A DNA stretch of 64,000 nucleotides, taken from assembly GCF_028290435.1 (NCBI RefSeq), contig NZ_JAQGJV010000018.1, forward strand, positions 1 through 64,000. Reading direction: 5' to 3'. Below are positions 27,492 through 35,101 of this stretch, piece after piece; within the stretch, counting starts at the first letter, position 1, and each line of letters opens with the position of its first letter. The DNA is from Devosia sp. GTDB lineage: Bacteria; Pseudomonadota; Alphaproteobacteria; Rhizobiales; Devosiaceae. A model generated the notes under the pieces. That model did no database searches. It was not told the DNA's origin and saw nothing but the letters and a program-made list of their open reading frames with translations. The position numbers and the translations under genes are program-made.

Positions 27492-28565
27492 TTACAGTGA
27501 CCCAGCCGCCGCTGCGGCCATATACTCATCGGTGAACCGCAGCTTTACGTTGGCGGAGTCGCCGAGCACTTTCCCATCGGGCAGTTCGATGCCGATGATG
27601 TCGGCGGAGGGGGCGCCGGAGCCGAGCAGCCCCTTGTCGAACAGGAACGTGCGGACCTTATCCATCGTCGTGGCCAGATCCGGAGACGACGTGAACGCCA
27701 CGGCATCGGCCGGCTTGTCGAACAGCTTCGTCGCGGCGAGCTGGGCTTCGAAACCGGCTTGGTCGGTGCCGGAGGCGACGCCCATGGCGGTGCGGGCGGC
27801 GGCGCCTTCGGGCGTGTCCGCAGTCATGGCGGCCATGGTGTCGTACCAGATGCCGGCCAGCGCCTTGCCGAAGTTCGGGTTGTCCTTCAGCACATCGGTA
27901 TTGGCGACCATCATGTCGATGATTTCGCCGGGGATCTTGGTGCTGTCGAACACATTGGTGGCGCCGGGCAGAGCCAGGATTTCCGAAACCATCGGGTTCC
28001 AGGTGACCATGGCGGTCACGTCGGCGGTCTGGAAGGCGCCGACCATGTCGGGGTCAGACGTATTGACGACGTTCACGTCGCGCTCGCTCATGCCGGCGCT
28101 TTCGAGCGCGCGGGCGAGGAGGTAATGGCTCACTGAGAATTCGACGAGGTTGACCGGCTGGCCCTTGATATCGGCGAGGCTGGTCTTGTCCTTGAGGATG
28201 ACGGCGTCATTGCCGTTGGAGAAGTCGCCGATGATGACGGCGGTGGTGTCGACGCCGCCGGCGGCGGGGATGGACAGGCCGTCCATATTGGTCAGCGTCA
28301 CCGCATCAAAGGCGCCGGCGGTATATTGGTTCATCGACTCGACGTAGTCGTTGAACTGGGTGACCTCGATGGTGATGCCGTATTTGTCGGCCCATTTCTT
28401 GACGATGCCGGTATCGCTGGCATAACCCCAGGGCATCCAGCCGACATAGATCGACCAGGCGACCTTGAAATCGGTCTTGGCCTGGGCTTGCGCCAGCGTG
28501 GTCATGCCGCCCGCGAGGGAAGCCGAAAGCGCCAGTGTGGCGGCGATTTTGGAAAGAAGGTGCAT
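27492..28565 (-). CDS. Guanidine-importer substrate-binding protein, NitT/TauT type
   Basis: A periplasmic protein of 357 residues. The signal peptide (LLSKIAATLALSASLAGG, cleavage near LAQA) is followed by the family core: FKVAWSIYVGWMPWGYASD, VTQFNDYVESMNQYTAGAFDAV, and NVVNTSDPDMVGAFQTADV. Two Trp-rich segments near the N-terminus could form a cation-binding pocket. It is the first gene after the guanidine-I riboswitch, 26 bases past its terminator, with AGGGG before the ATG. The ligand is inferred from the riboswitch. Confidence 0.92.
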   Translation of the reverse strand: MHLLSKIAATLALSASLAGGMTTLAQAQAKTDFKVAWSIYVGWMPWGYASDTGIVKKWADKYGITIEVTQFNDYVESMNQYTAGAFDAVTLTNMDGLSIPAAGGVDTTAVIIGDFSNGNDAVILKDKTSLADIKGQPVNLVEFSVSHYLLARALESAGMSERDVNVVNTSDPDMVGAFQTADVTAMVTWNPMVSEILALPGATNVFDSTKIPGEIIDMMVANTDVLKDNPNFGKALAGIWYDTMAAMTADTPEGAAARTAMGVASGTDQAGFEAQLAATKLFDKPADAVAFTSSPDLATTMDKVRTFLFDKGLLGSGAPSADIIGIELPDGKVLGDSANVKLRFTDEYMAAAAAGSL

Positions 28566-28590
28566 CTCAATTCCCCTTTGCGTGTCTCAC

Positions 28591-28738
28591 AAAAAGGGAT
28601 CGGCAGAAACCATCGCGCCAATCCCTTGGCTATCGAGGTCTCCCGGGCTTTTGTCCCGCCGTGCATCCGCGCGGATGTCTCCCGCGTGGTGGTAGCTCTC
28701 GGACCAGGCACGTTCAGCGAACGCCGGAACCCTAGCTC
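28591..28738 (-). promoter_or_regulatory. Guanidine-I (ykkC) riboswitch with terminator, operon 1
   Basis: On the minus strand the conserved blocks appear in order: CTAGGGTTCCG, CTGGTCCGAGAGCTACC, CGGGAGAC, ACGGCGGGA and AAAAGCCCGGGAGACC (about 28738-28637). They are followed by an intrinsic terminator, AAGGGATTGGC folding onto GCCGATCCCTT with TTTTT (28627-28591). This is the standard ON-switch layout: guanidine binding prevents termination. It precedes importer, carboxylase, deiminase and allophanate hydrolase genes, matching the known association. Confidence 0.93.
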
Positions 28739-28756
28739 CTTACTCGGTTAGTACAC

Positions 28757-28772
28757 AGCAAGAGCCGTGCCA
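28757..28772 (-). promoter_or_regulatory. Sigma54 promoter of guanidine operon 1
   Basis: Minus-strand TGGCACGGCTCTTGCT matches the -24/-12 consensus YTGGCACGN4TTGCW at every fixed position. The -12 GC (28759-28758) puts the transcript start near 28746, a few bases before the aptamer. This implies nitrogen control through an enhancer-binding protein such as NtrC. Confidence 0.85.
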
Positions 28773-28876
28773 GAGCGAAAAGCGCGCGGAATCAAGGGGT
28801 TGGAAATCGGGGAATGCCAAGGGTGGATAAAATATGGGCGCGTGACTGTGGTGGTGATGAGAATATAGGCAGCGAC

Positions 28877-29764
28877 TCAGCCGGGCAAAGCCAGGACCGC
28901 TTCGACATTGTGGCGATGCACCGGCTCGTAGGCGCCGAAGTAGAATACGCCGCCGGTGGCGAGGACTTCGGCGGCGAAGTCGGTGAGGCTGAGGTTGGCA
29001 AGGTCCGGCTCCGCCTTCAGCCGTTGCAGCTTCTGGATGTATAGGCGGGTCGCGGTGATGAACTCGCGACTATAGCCGCCCGACTCGATCATTTCGACCG
29101 AGCCGTGATTGGGTAGGATGCGGGTAAAGTCCCAGCTTTCCATGCGCGTCAGGTCTTGCAGGTGGATCGACAGGCGATCGGCCTGGGTCACGTAGGTCAC
29201 CGTGTCCTCGAGCGTATCTCCGGCCAGCAGCACGCCGAGCGCGGGGAGAAGCAGGACGGTCGCGTCGTGGCTGTGGATGTCGAGCAGCCGCAATTGGACG
29301 ATGGTGTTGCCCACCCGCAGCTCTGTTTCTGCTTTGAAGATCGAATTGGGCATGATCAGGGGCTTGATCGGCGGATCGTTGTTTTCCAGCCAGTCCTTGT
29401 TGTCGACCAAGGCCTGGGCCGTGAGGGTATTGGCGATGATCTCGCAATCGGCGAACACGGCATTGCCGGCGACGTGGTCGGTGTGCCAGTGGCTCAGCAC
29501 CACGCGCATGCTTGTGACGCCCTGTGCCTCCAGCGAGCGGCGGATGAATTGCGCATGGGGGATCGACATGTGAGTGTCGTAGACCAGAGCCTCATTGCCC
29601 TCGACGATCGCGTAGGAACACGTGCCCAGGGTAAAGGCGCCATCGTCGAGCCAGTTCGGGGCGGCAGAGTGGGCCCGAATGCCGGGAATGCGGCCGTCGT
29701 AAAATCCCACAATATTGGGATAGGGGCGCAGGATTTGCATCGTCGATCCGAGTTCGAAAGCCAC
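28877..29764 (-). CDS. Metallo-beta-lactamase-fold hydrolase
   Basis: A 295-residue protein with the two-zinc motif HWHTDH (His92, His94, Asp96, His97), a further His in DIHSHDATVLLLPALGVLLAGD, and NHGS near the end. GTG 29764 has AAGGA six bases upstream and is preferred to the long frame reaching 29899; ATG 29740 is also possible. No signal peptide. Reaction unknown; relatives include lactonases and thiol hydrolases. It is a single gene between the two guanidine riboswitches, ending 104 bases before the sigma54 promoter of operon 1, so it is probably transcribed separately. Confidence 0.8.
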   Translation of the reverse strand: MAFELGSTMQILRPYPNIVGFYDGRIPGIRAHSAAPNWLDDGAFTLGTCSYAIVEGNEALVYDTHMSIPHAQFIRRSLEAQGVTSMRVVLSHWHTDHVAGNAVFADCEIIANTLTAQALVDNKDWLENNDPPIKPLIMPNSIFKAETELRVGNTIVQLRLLDIHSHDATVLLLPALGVLLAGDTLEDTVTYVTQADRLSIHLQDLTRMESWDFTRILPNHGSVEMIESGGYSREFITATRLYIQKLQRLKAEPDLANLSLTDFAAEVLATGGVFYFGAYEPVHRHNVEAVLALPG

Positions 29765-29893
29765 GCTCTGTCCTTCCAGCCTAAAGTTTGTTCGGCTGCG
29801 TTTGATGCCTATATTTTGCCCATGGACCGCATCACTGCATAGACTTGCGGCACAAGTCAAACGGATCGGCGTTGATTCATAACGATAATTTTC

Positions 29894-29909
29894 TGGCACG
29901 AAGCTTGCA
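29894..29909 (+). promoter_or_regulatory. Sigma54 promoter of guanidine operon 2
   Basis: TGGCACGAAGCTTGCA matches YTGGCACGN4TTGCW exactly, preceded by the expected pyrimidine. The -12 GC (29907-29908) predicts a start near 29920, ten bases before the aptamer. Its position relative to the riboswitch is nearly the same as in operon 1. Confidence 0.85.
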
Positions 29910-29929
29910 ATTTAGCGGGTGAGTTTGGG

Positions 29930-30076
29930 GGCTAGGGTTCCGGTGGCATGCCACGTCTGGTCCGAGAGCTACCACCGGTTCGGGAGACATCCGGCCGGAC
30001 ACACGGCGGGAGAAAAGCCCGGGAGACCTCGTTAGCCAAGGGATTGGCTGCGTATGGTCCGTCACCAATCCCTTTT
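29930..30076 (+). promoter_or_regulatory. Guanidine-I (ykkC) riboswitch with terminator, operon 2
   Basis: Plus-strand blocks: CTAGGGTTCCG (29932), CTGGTCCGAGAGCTACC, CGGGAGAC, ACGGCGGGA and AAAAGCCCGGGAGACC (ending about 30028). Then AAGGGATTGG (30038-30047) pairs perfectly with CCAATCCCTT (30065-30074), ending in TTTT: an intrinsic terminator. The core is almost identical to the aptamer at 28637-28738, so it should sense guanidine rather than ppGpp or PRPP. It precedes a peptide/opine-type ABC operon, an unusual target. Confidence 0.9.
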
Positions 30077-30097
30077 GAAATGCGAAAGGGATGTGAC

Positions 30098-31651
30098 GTG
30101 CAAACCAATATCTTTGATCCGAAAGCTTCGATGCGCGGCGGCAAGCGCCTGCTGGGCCTGGCCGCTATGCTGCTGCTATCGGCGGCGCCGGTCCTGGCGC
30201 AGGAAACCCTGCGCATCCCCTATTTCACCGATATCGGCTCGTTCGACCCCGATAATGCCTTCGAGGTCGGGGCGCTCAGCGCCATCAACAACGTCTATGA
30301 GGGCCTGGTCGAATATAAGCCCGGCACCACCGAGATCGTCGGGTTGCTGGCGAAGTCCTGGGACGTGTCGCCCGATGGGCTGACCTATACGTTCCATCTG
30401 GTGACCGGCGCAAAATTCCATGACGGCACGCCGTTCAACGCCGATGCGGTGATCAACTCGTTCACCCGCCGCCGCGATAACGAGCTGGTGCTCAGCTACT
30501 TCCTCGCCAATGTCAAAGACATGCAGGCGCCGGACGAGGCCACGCTTGTGCTGACGCTGAACCAGCCCCAGCCCTCCTTGCTCGATGCCTTTTCCAGCCC
30601 ATGGGGGCCTAAGGTGATCAGCCCGACGGCACTGGCCGAACATGGCGGCGACGATGTCGGCAAGACCTGGCTGAACGAGAATGCGGTGGGCACCGGCCCG
30701 TTCAAGCTGACCGAATTCAAGCGCGGCGAGGAATATACCCTGACGCGCAATGACGAGTACTGGGGCACCGAGCCCTTCTTCAGCGAAATCCAGATCCCGG
30801 TCATCGCCGATGTCGGCCAGCAGATTCTGCAATTGCAGGCCGACGAGATCGACGCCGTGCCCAACAATTATCCCTGGGCGCAATTGAGCGGCCTGCCGGC
30901 CGGCGTCGAAGTCACCGCAATGCCCAGCATGGCGCTGGTCGAGGCTTTCGTGAAGCCAGGCTCGCCACTGGATAATGCCGAAGTGCGCAAGGCGGTGCTG
31001 ACCGCGATCAACCCGGCGCTTTGGGTCAAGGACGCTTTTGGCAAATACGCGACACCGGCCAAGTCGCTCTATCAAGTGACGATGCTTGATCCCAAGACGC
31101 CGGTGGCGTTCCCCTCCGACATGGAGGCCGCCAAGGCGTCGATCACGGCGGCTGGGCCGATCAAGCTGGTGCTGGGCTATTCCAGCGAAGAGGCCAAGAA
31201 TGTTGGCCGCGTCGCCGACCTGATGATCGCGCAACTGGCGCTGATCGGCATCGAGGCGACTGTCAACGTGCTGCCCTCGGGTGCCGCCTATGCCATGAAG
31301 GGCGATGCCAGCGCGCCCGATCTCTATATCTCGCGCTCCAGCCCCGATGCGGCGCATCCGGAAAACCAGGCCACGGTGTTCTATACGGCCGGCGCACCGC
31401 TGAACTTCTATGGCGTGGAACTGCCTGCCGCCGATGCGCTGGTCAAGGAGGCCGGCACCAAGACCGATATCCCCGAACGCAATGCGCTCTATGAACAGGC
31501 CGGGCAGATGTATTTCGACGCGGGTTTCTTCATCCCGCTGGCCGATGTGCAGGACGTGGTGGTCAGCGCCGAAGGCCTGACCGATCTGGGGCTGCGCCCG
31601 GTGTTCCCACCCGGCAATATCGACTTCGCCACGGTCCACTGGGCCAATTGA
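30098..31651 (+). CDS. Riboswitch-controlled SBP family 5 binding protein
   Basis: A periplasmic receptor of about 517 residues, of the peptide/opine/nickel family. Signal peptide KRLLGLAAMLLLSAAPVLAQ. Family marks: FTDIGSFDPDNAFEV, LAKSWDVSPDGLTYTFHLV, FHDGTPFNADAV, GTGPFKLTEFKRGEEYTL, and DNAEVRKAVLTAINPALW. Start: GTG 30098 has GAAAGGG seven bases upstream; ATG 30080 and ATG 30131 are alternatives. It follows the second guanidine-I riboswitch by 21 bases, so it should be made only when guanidine is present. The ligand may be guanidine or a compound that releases it. Confidence 0.9.
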   Translation: MQTNIFDPKASMRGGKRLLGLAAMLLLSAAPVLAQETLRIPYFTDIGSFDPDNAFEVGALSAINNVYEGLVEYKPGTTEIVGLLAKSWDVSPDGLTYTFHLVTGAKFHDGTPFNADAVINSFTRRRDNELVLSYFLANVKDMQAPDEATLVLTLNQPQPSLLDAFSSPWGPKVISPTALAEHGGDDVGKTWLNENAVGTGPFKLTEFKRGEEYTLTRNDEYWGTEPFFSEIQIPVIADVGQQILQLQADEIDAVPNNYPWAQLSGLPAGVEVTAMPSMALVEAFVKPGSPLDNAEVRKAVLTAINPALWVKDAFGKYATPAKSLYQVTMLDPKTPVAFPSDMEAAKASITAAGPIKLVLGYSSEEAKNVGRVADLMIAQLALIGIEATVNVLPSGAAYAMKGDASAPDLYISRSSPDAAHPENQATVFYTAGAPLNFYGVELPAADALVKEAGTKTDIPERNALYEQAGQMYFDAGFFIPLADVQDVVVSAEGLTDLGLRPVFPPGNIDFATVHWAN

Positions 31652-31712
31652 GCCAGCCTGCCGCGCTGGTGGTTTCCAGCGCGGCACCACTCTCAACAAA
31701 CAGGGCCGTTTC

Positions 31713-32492
31713 ATGACCAGCGTTAAGCGACTTTTCGTGCTGCTGTGCGGCTTCGAAATCATTCCCAAGACCGTCTCGACCTATCAGATCGGCGCGCGGT
31801 TCATCATCTCGGTGCCGATCTCGGCCTATCTGCTGGACACCGATAGCGGCTGGGTGCTGTTTGATACCGGACTGGACGAAGCCAATCTGCGCGATCGCGA
31901 CAAGCTCGATGCGCTCTATCTGTCCAAGGGCTGGGACCCGCAACCGGTGATCAAGCCGCACCATGAACTGGAGCGCCAGCTCAACGAGATCGGCATCGGC
32001 TTTGGCGATATCTCGACGGTGATCCTGTCGCATCTGCATGCCGACCATACCGGCCATATCAAGCACATGAAGCAGGCGAAATTCATCGTGGCGCAGCGCG
32101 AGTGGGATTTCGTCAAATCGGGTGAAGCGCCGTATTACTTCTTCGACTCCGACTACGATCTGCCGGGGCTGAACTGGGAATTCGTCAGCGGCGATACCCA
32201 GCTCATGGATGGGCTGACCATCATTGCCACGCCCGGCCATTCGCCGGGGCATCAGTCGCTGGTGCTCGAACTGCCCAACACCGGCCCAGTCGTAATCGCC
32301 GCCGATGTGGGCGACCTGATGATTAACTTCACCGACGAAATTCTCCCCGGCGGCATGACCGACCAGGCTGAGGCGCTGGCCTCGATCCGTCGCATCAATA
32401 CGGTGGTGGCCGAAAAGCAGGCCATGCTGTTTTTGACGCACGATCCCGAACTGATCCAGCAGATCAAGCTGGCGCCTGAATACTATGACTGA
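31713..32492 (+). CDS. Lactonase-like metallo-beta-lactamase, AttM/AiiA group
   Basis: A 259-residue zinc hydrolase. HLHADH (His107, His109, Asp111, His112), a further zinc His in TPGHSPGHQSLV, the bridging Asp in ADVGD and a C-terminal His in LTHDPEL. This arrangement and the N-terminal part (FEIIPKTVSTYQIG) fit the N-acyl-homoserine-lactonase family, whose members also open other lactones. No signal peptide, so it acts in the cytoplasm. It lies between binding-protein and ATPase genes of the guanidine-controlled importer and overlaps the ATPase by 8 bases. It may hydrolyse the imported compound; no substrate can be read from sequence. Confidence 0.87.
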   Translation: MTSVKRLFVLLCGFEIIPKTVSTYQIGARFIISVPISAYLLDTDSGWVLFDTGLDEANLRDRDKLDALYLSKGWDPQPVIKPHHELERQLNEIGIGFGDISTVILSHLHADHTGHIKHMKQAKFIVAQREWDFVKSGEAPYYFFDSDYDLPGLNWEFVSGDTQLMDGLTIIATPGHSPGHQSLVLELPNTGPVVIAADVGDLMINFTDEILPGGMTDQAEALASIRRINTVVAEKQAMLFLTHDPELIQQIKLAPEYYD

Positions 32493-34248
32493 GCCGGTTC
32501 TCACCATCAAAGACCTGTCCGTGGTGCTGAGCCGCGACGGGCGAGCCAATCGGGTGCTCGACGGCATCAGCTTCGATGTGGCGCCGGGCGAGATCATCGC
32601 GCTGGTGGGCGAAAGCGGCTCGGGTAAATCCACCATCGGGCTGACGCTGCAAGGGCTGCTGCCCAAGGAGAGCGAACCGAAAATATCGGGTTCGGTGCTG
32701 CTCGATGGCGTCGAGATCGTCGGTGCCAAGCCGGGCGTGTTGCGCGCGGCGCGGCGGCAATTGGTGCGGGCGGTGTCGCAGGACCCGATGGGTTCGCTCA
32801 ACCCGACCATGACCATAGGCCGGCAAATGCGGGAATCTGGGGTGGGCGATATTGTCGATTGGCTGGGCCGTACCGGCCTGCCGGACCCCGAGCGCATTGC
32901 CGACTCGTTTCCCCATCGCCTGTCGGGCGGGCAGCGCCAGCGCGTCCTGATCGCCATGTCGATGATGACCGGGCCAAAGCTGCTGATCGCCGACGAGCCA
33001 ACGACGGCGCTGGACGTGACCATCCAGGCGCAGATTCTCGACCTGCTGCGCAAGCTAGCGCGCGAACAGCAGACCGCCATTCTGTTTGTGACGCACGACC
33101 TGAGTGTTGCCGCCTCCTTGGCCGACCGGGTGCTGGTGCTTTATGCCGGGCGGGTCGCAGAAATCGGCGGCGTGCGGGATGTGATCCGCAATCCGGCCCA
33201 TCCCTATTCGGCGGGCCTCCTCTCGGCGCGCTTCGATTTTACCTCCGACCGGCTGCGGCCGCTGCCGACGCTGCCTGTCGAGCGCTCGCGCCCGCGCGAC
33301 GCCACTAATGCCTGTGCCTATGCGCATCGCTGCCCGATCGTGCAGGAGGATTGCACGACGATCCGTCCCGCACTGCGGACTGTGGGCAATCATTCGGGCG
33401 CAGCGGCGTGCCTCCATGCCGAGCAAACGCCGGCGGCCACCGACACCAGCCGCACTCGTCCGCTGTGGCCGGAATCGGTGGTGCAGCGCAGTGCCGTGGC
33501 GCTGGAGCTGTTCCAGATCAGCAAGGGCTTTGCCACTGGCGCCAAGAATTTTTGGGGCGTGCGGGCACCGCGGCCCGTGCTGAAATCGGTCGATCTCACT
33601 ATTCGGCAGGGCGAGTGCGTGGCGCTGGTGGGCGAAAGCGGCTCGGGCAAATCCACCATCTTGCGCATTGCAGCGGGGCTGCTGAAGCCCGATAGCGGCG
33701 ACGTTTCGCGGGTCGACAAGATCGCCCCGCAGGTGGTGTTTCAGGATGCCGTCGCCGCGCTGACGCCGTGGCTGAGCGTGGGCGAGCAGATCGGCGAACG
33801 GCTGCGCCCGCTTGGCCTGAGTGCCGAGGAAAGTCGCCGCCGGGTTGCCGAAGCGATGGAACTGGTGGGCCTCGATGTGGGGCTGATGCAGGCGCTGCCG
33901 TCCGAACTGTCGGGCGGGCAGTGCCAGCGCGCGGTGGTGGCGCGGGCCGTGGTGGTGCCGCCGAAACTGCTGCTCTGCGATGAGCCGATCAGCGCCATGG
34001 ATGTGTCGCTGGCGGCCACGACGCTCAACCTTCTGGGTGACCTGCGGCGGCGGTTCGGTATGGCCATGCTGTTCGTCACCCACGATCTAGCGGCGGCGCG
34101 CATCATCGCCGACCGCATTGCCGTGTTGCAACATGGCGAACTGGTCGAGGATGGCGATCCCGATGCGCTGATCGCGGCGCCCAAGGCCGCCTATACGCGC
34201 GCGCTGATCGCCGCCATGCCCAGCCTGCACACGGAGCTGGCCCAATGA
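32485..34248 (+). CDS. Fused peptide-type ABC ATPase of guanidine operon 2
   Basis: 587 residues with two ATPase domains: [38 protein letters not shown]; then GESGSGKSTIL, LSGGQCQRAVVARAV, LLLCDEPISAMD. A Cys-containing oligopeptide-type extension (CAYAHRCPIVQEDC) closes the first half, like the cluster in OppD/DppD proteins. The second domain is shorter in its linker and deviates in the signature (SGGQC) and Walker B (CDEPISAMD). Its start overlaps the hydrolase gene and its end overlaps the permease gene, so all five genes form one operon. Confidence 0.92.
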   Translation: MTEPVLTIKDLSVVLSRDGRANRVLDGISFDVAPGEIIALVGESGSGKSTIGLTLQGLLPKESEPKISGSVLLDGVEIVGAKPGVLRAARRQLVRAVSQDPMGSLNPTMTIGRQMRESGVGDIVDWLGRTGLPDPERIADSFPHRLSGGQRQRVLIAMSMMTGPKLLIADEPTTALDVTIQAQILDLLRKLAREQQTAILFVTHDLSVAASLADRVLVLYAGRVAEIGGVRDVIRNPAHPYSAGLLSARFDFTSDRLRPLPTLPVERSRPRDATNACAYAHRCPIVQEDCTTIRPALRTVGNHSGAAACLHAEQTPAATDTSRTRPLWPESVVQRSAVALELFQISKGFATGAKNFWGVRAPRPVLKSVDLTIRQGECVALVGESGSGKSTILRIAAGLLKPDSGDVSRVDKIAPQVVFQDAVAALTPWLSVGEQIGERLRPLGLSAEESRRRVAEAMELVGLDVGLMQALPSELSGGQCQRAVVARAVVVPPKLLLCDEPISAMDVSLAATTLNLLGDLRRRFGMAMLFVTHDLAAARIIADRIAVLQHGELVEDGDPDALIAAPKAAYTRALIAAMPSLHTELAQ

Positions 34249-35099
34249 CCGATATTGCTGTCGTACCGGCCCGTCACCGCTTCAACTGGGCCAACTTTTT
34301 CCGCCGCGTGGGCTGGCTTGAAACTGTGGGCATTGCCGGGGTCTTGCTGATTACGCTCGTGGCGCTGTTCGCGCCCTGGCTGACGCCGTTCGATCCGCAA
34401 TTGCGCGTTGACGCGGCATATCTGCCGCCAACGATGGCGCACTGGTTCGGCACCGACGAGATCGGCCGCGACCTGTTTTCGCGGGTCATTCTGGGCGTGC
34501 AATATACCTGGCTGCCGGGGCTGGGCGTGATCGTCTTCAGCCTGGTGTTCGGCTCGATCATCGGTCTCGTCGCGGGGGCTGCGGGCGGGCGGATCGATAT
34601 GGTGATCCAGCGGGTGATCGAGCTCTTCCTCGTGCTGCCCTCGACGCTGATCGCCCTGGCGGTGGTCGCGGCTTTGGGGCCGGGCCTGTTCAACACCATG
34701 ATCGCCATCGCCATCTTCTGGTGGCCCTGGTATGCGCGGATTTCCCGCGATGAAATCCGCCGCCTCCAGACGCGCCCGCATGTCGAGGCGGCGCGCGTGG
34801 CGGGAGTGCGGGGACCGCGGCTGCTGCTGCGCTACCTGCTGCCGGGCGCCATTCCATCCTTGCTGGTCGCGGCCACACTCGATGTCGCCAATATCATCAT
34901 GACCATGTCGCTGATGAGCTTTCTCGGGCTCGGCCAGCCGGCGCCTGCGCCAGAACTCGGGGCCATGACCTCGCGGGCGCTCGATAGCCTGACGGTCTAT
35001 TGGTGGCTGCCCATCCTGCCGGCCGTGGTGATCTTTTTCATGTGCCTGCTCGCTAATCTGGCCGGTGACGGCATTCGCGCCGCGTTGCGGGGAGCTTGA
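34245..35099 (+). CDS. Peptide-type ABC permease (DppC-like), guanidine operon 2
   Basis: A 284-residue permease. Helix 1 (ETVGIAGVLLITLVALFAPW) follows a short cytoplasmic N-terminus. The periplasmic element AHWFGTDEIGRDLFSRVILG is diagnostic for DppC-like proteins, and the coupling motif is EAARVAGVRGPRLLLRYLLP. The ATG overlaps the ATPase stop. In most Dpp/Opp operons the B permease comes first; here the C-type precedes it. Confidence 0.92.
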   Translation: MTDIAVVPARHRFNWANFFRRVGWLETVGIAGVLLITLVALFAPWLTPFDPQLRVDAAYLPPTMAHWFGTDEIGRDLFSRVILGVQYTWLPGLGVIVFSLVFGSIIGLVAGAAGGRIDMVIQRVIELFLVLPSTLIALAVVAALGPGLFNTMIAIAIFWWPWYARISRDEIRRLQTRPHVEAARVAGVRGPRLLLRYLLPGAIPSLLVAATLDVANIIMTMSLMSFLGLGQPAPAPELGAMTSRALDSLTVYWWLPILPAVVIFFMCLLANLAGDGIRAALRGA

Positions 35100-35101
35100 G
35101 C

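Noticed and set aside
29930-30076. Second aptamer as a PRPP or ppGpp ykkC subtype, given the phosphoribosyltransferase downstream
   Set aside because: Its core is almost the same as the aptamer before the guanidine carboxylase operon, and the phosphoribosyltransferase gene is on the opposite strand.
31713-32492. Quorum-quenching lactonase role from AttM/AiiA similarity
   Set aside because: No quorum-sensing genes are near, and guanidine-riboswitch control argues for a catabolic substrate; the fold alone does not show N-acyl-homoserine lactone activity.
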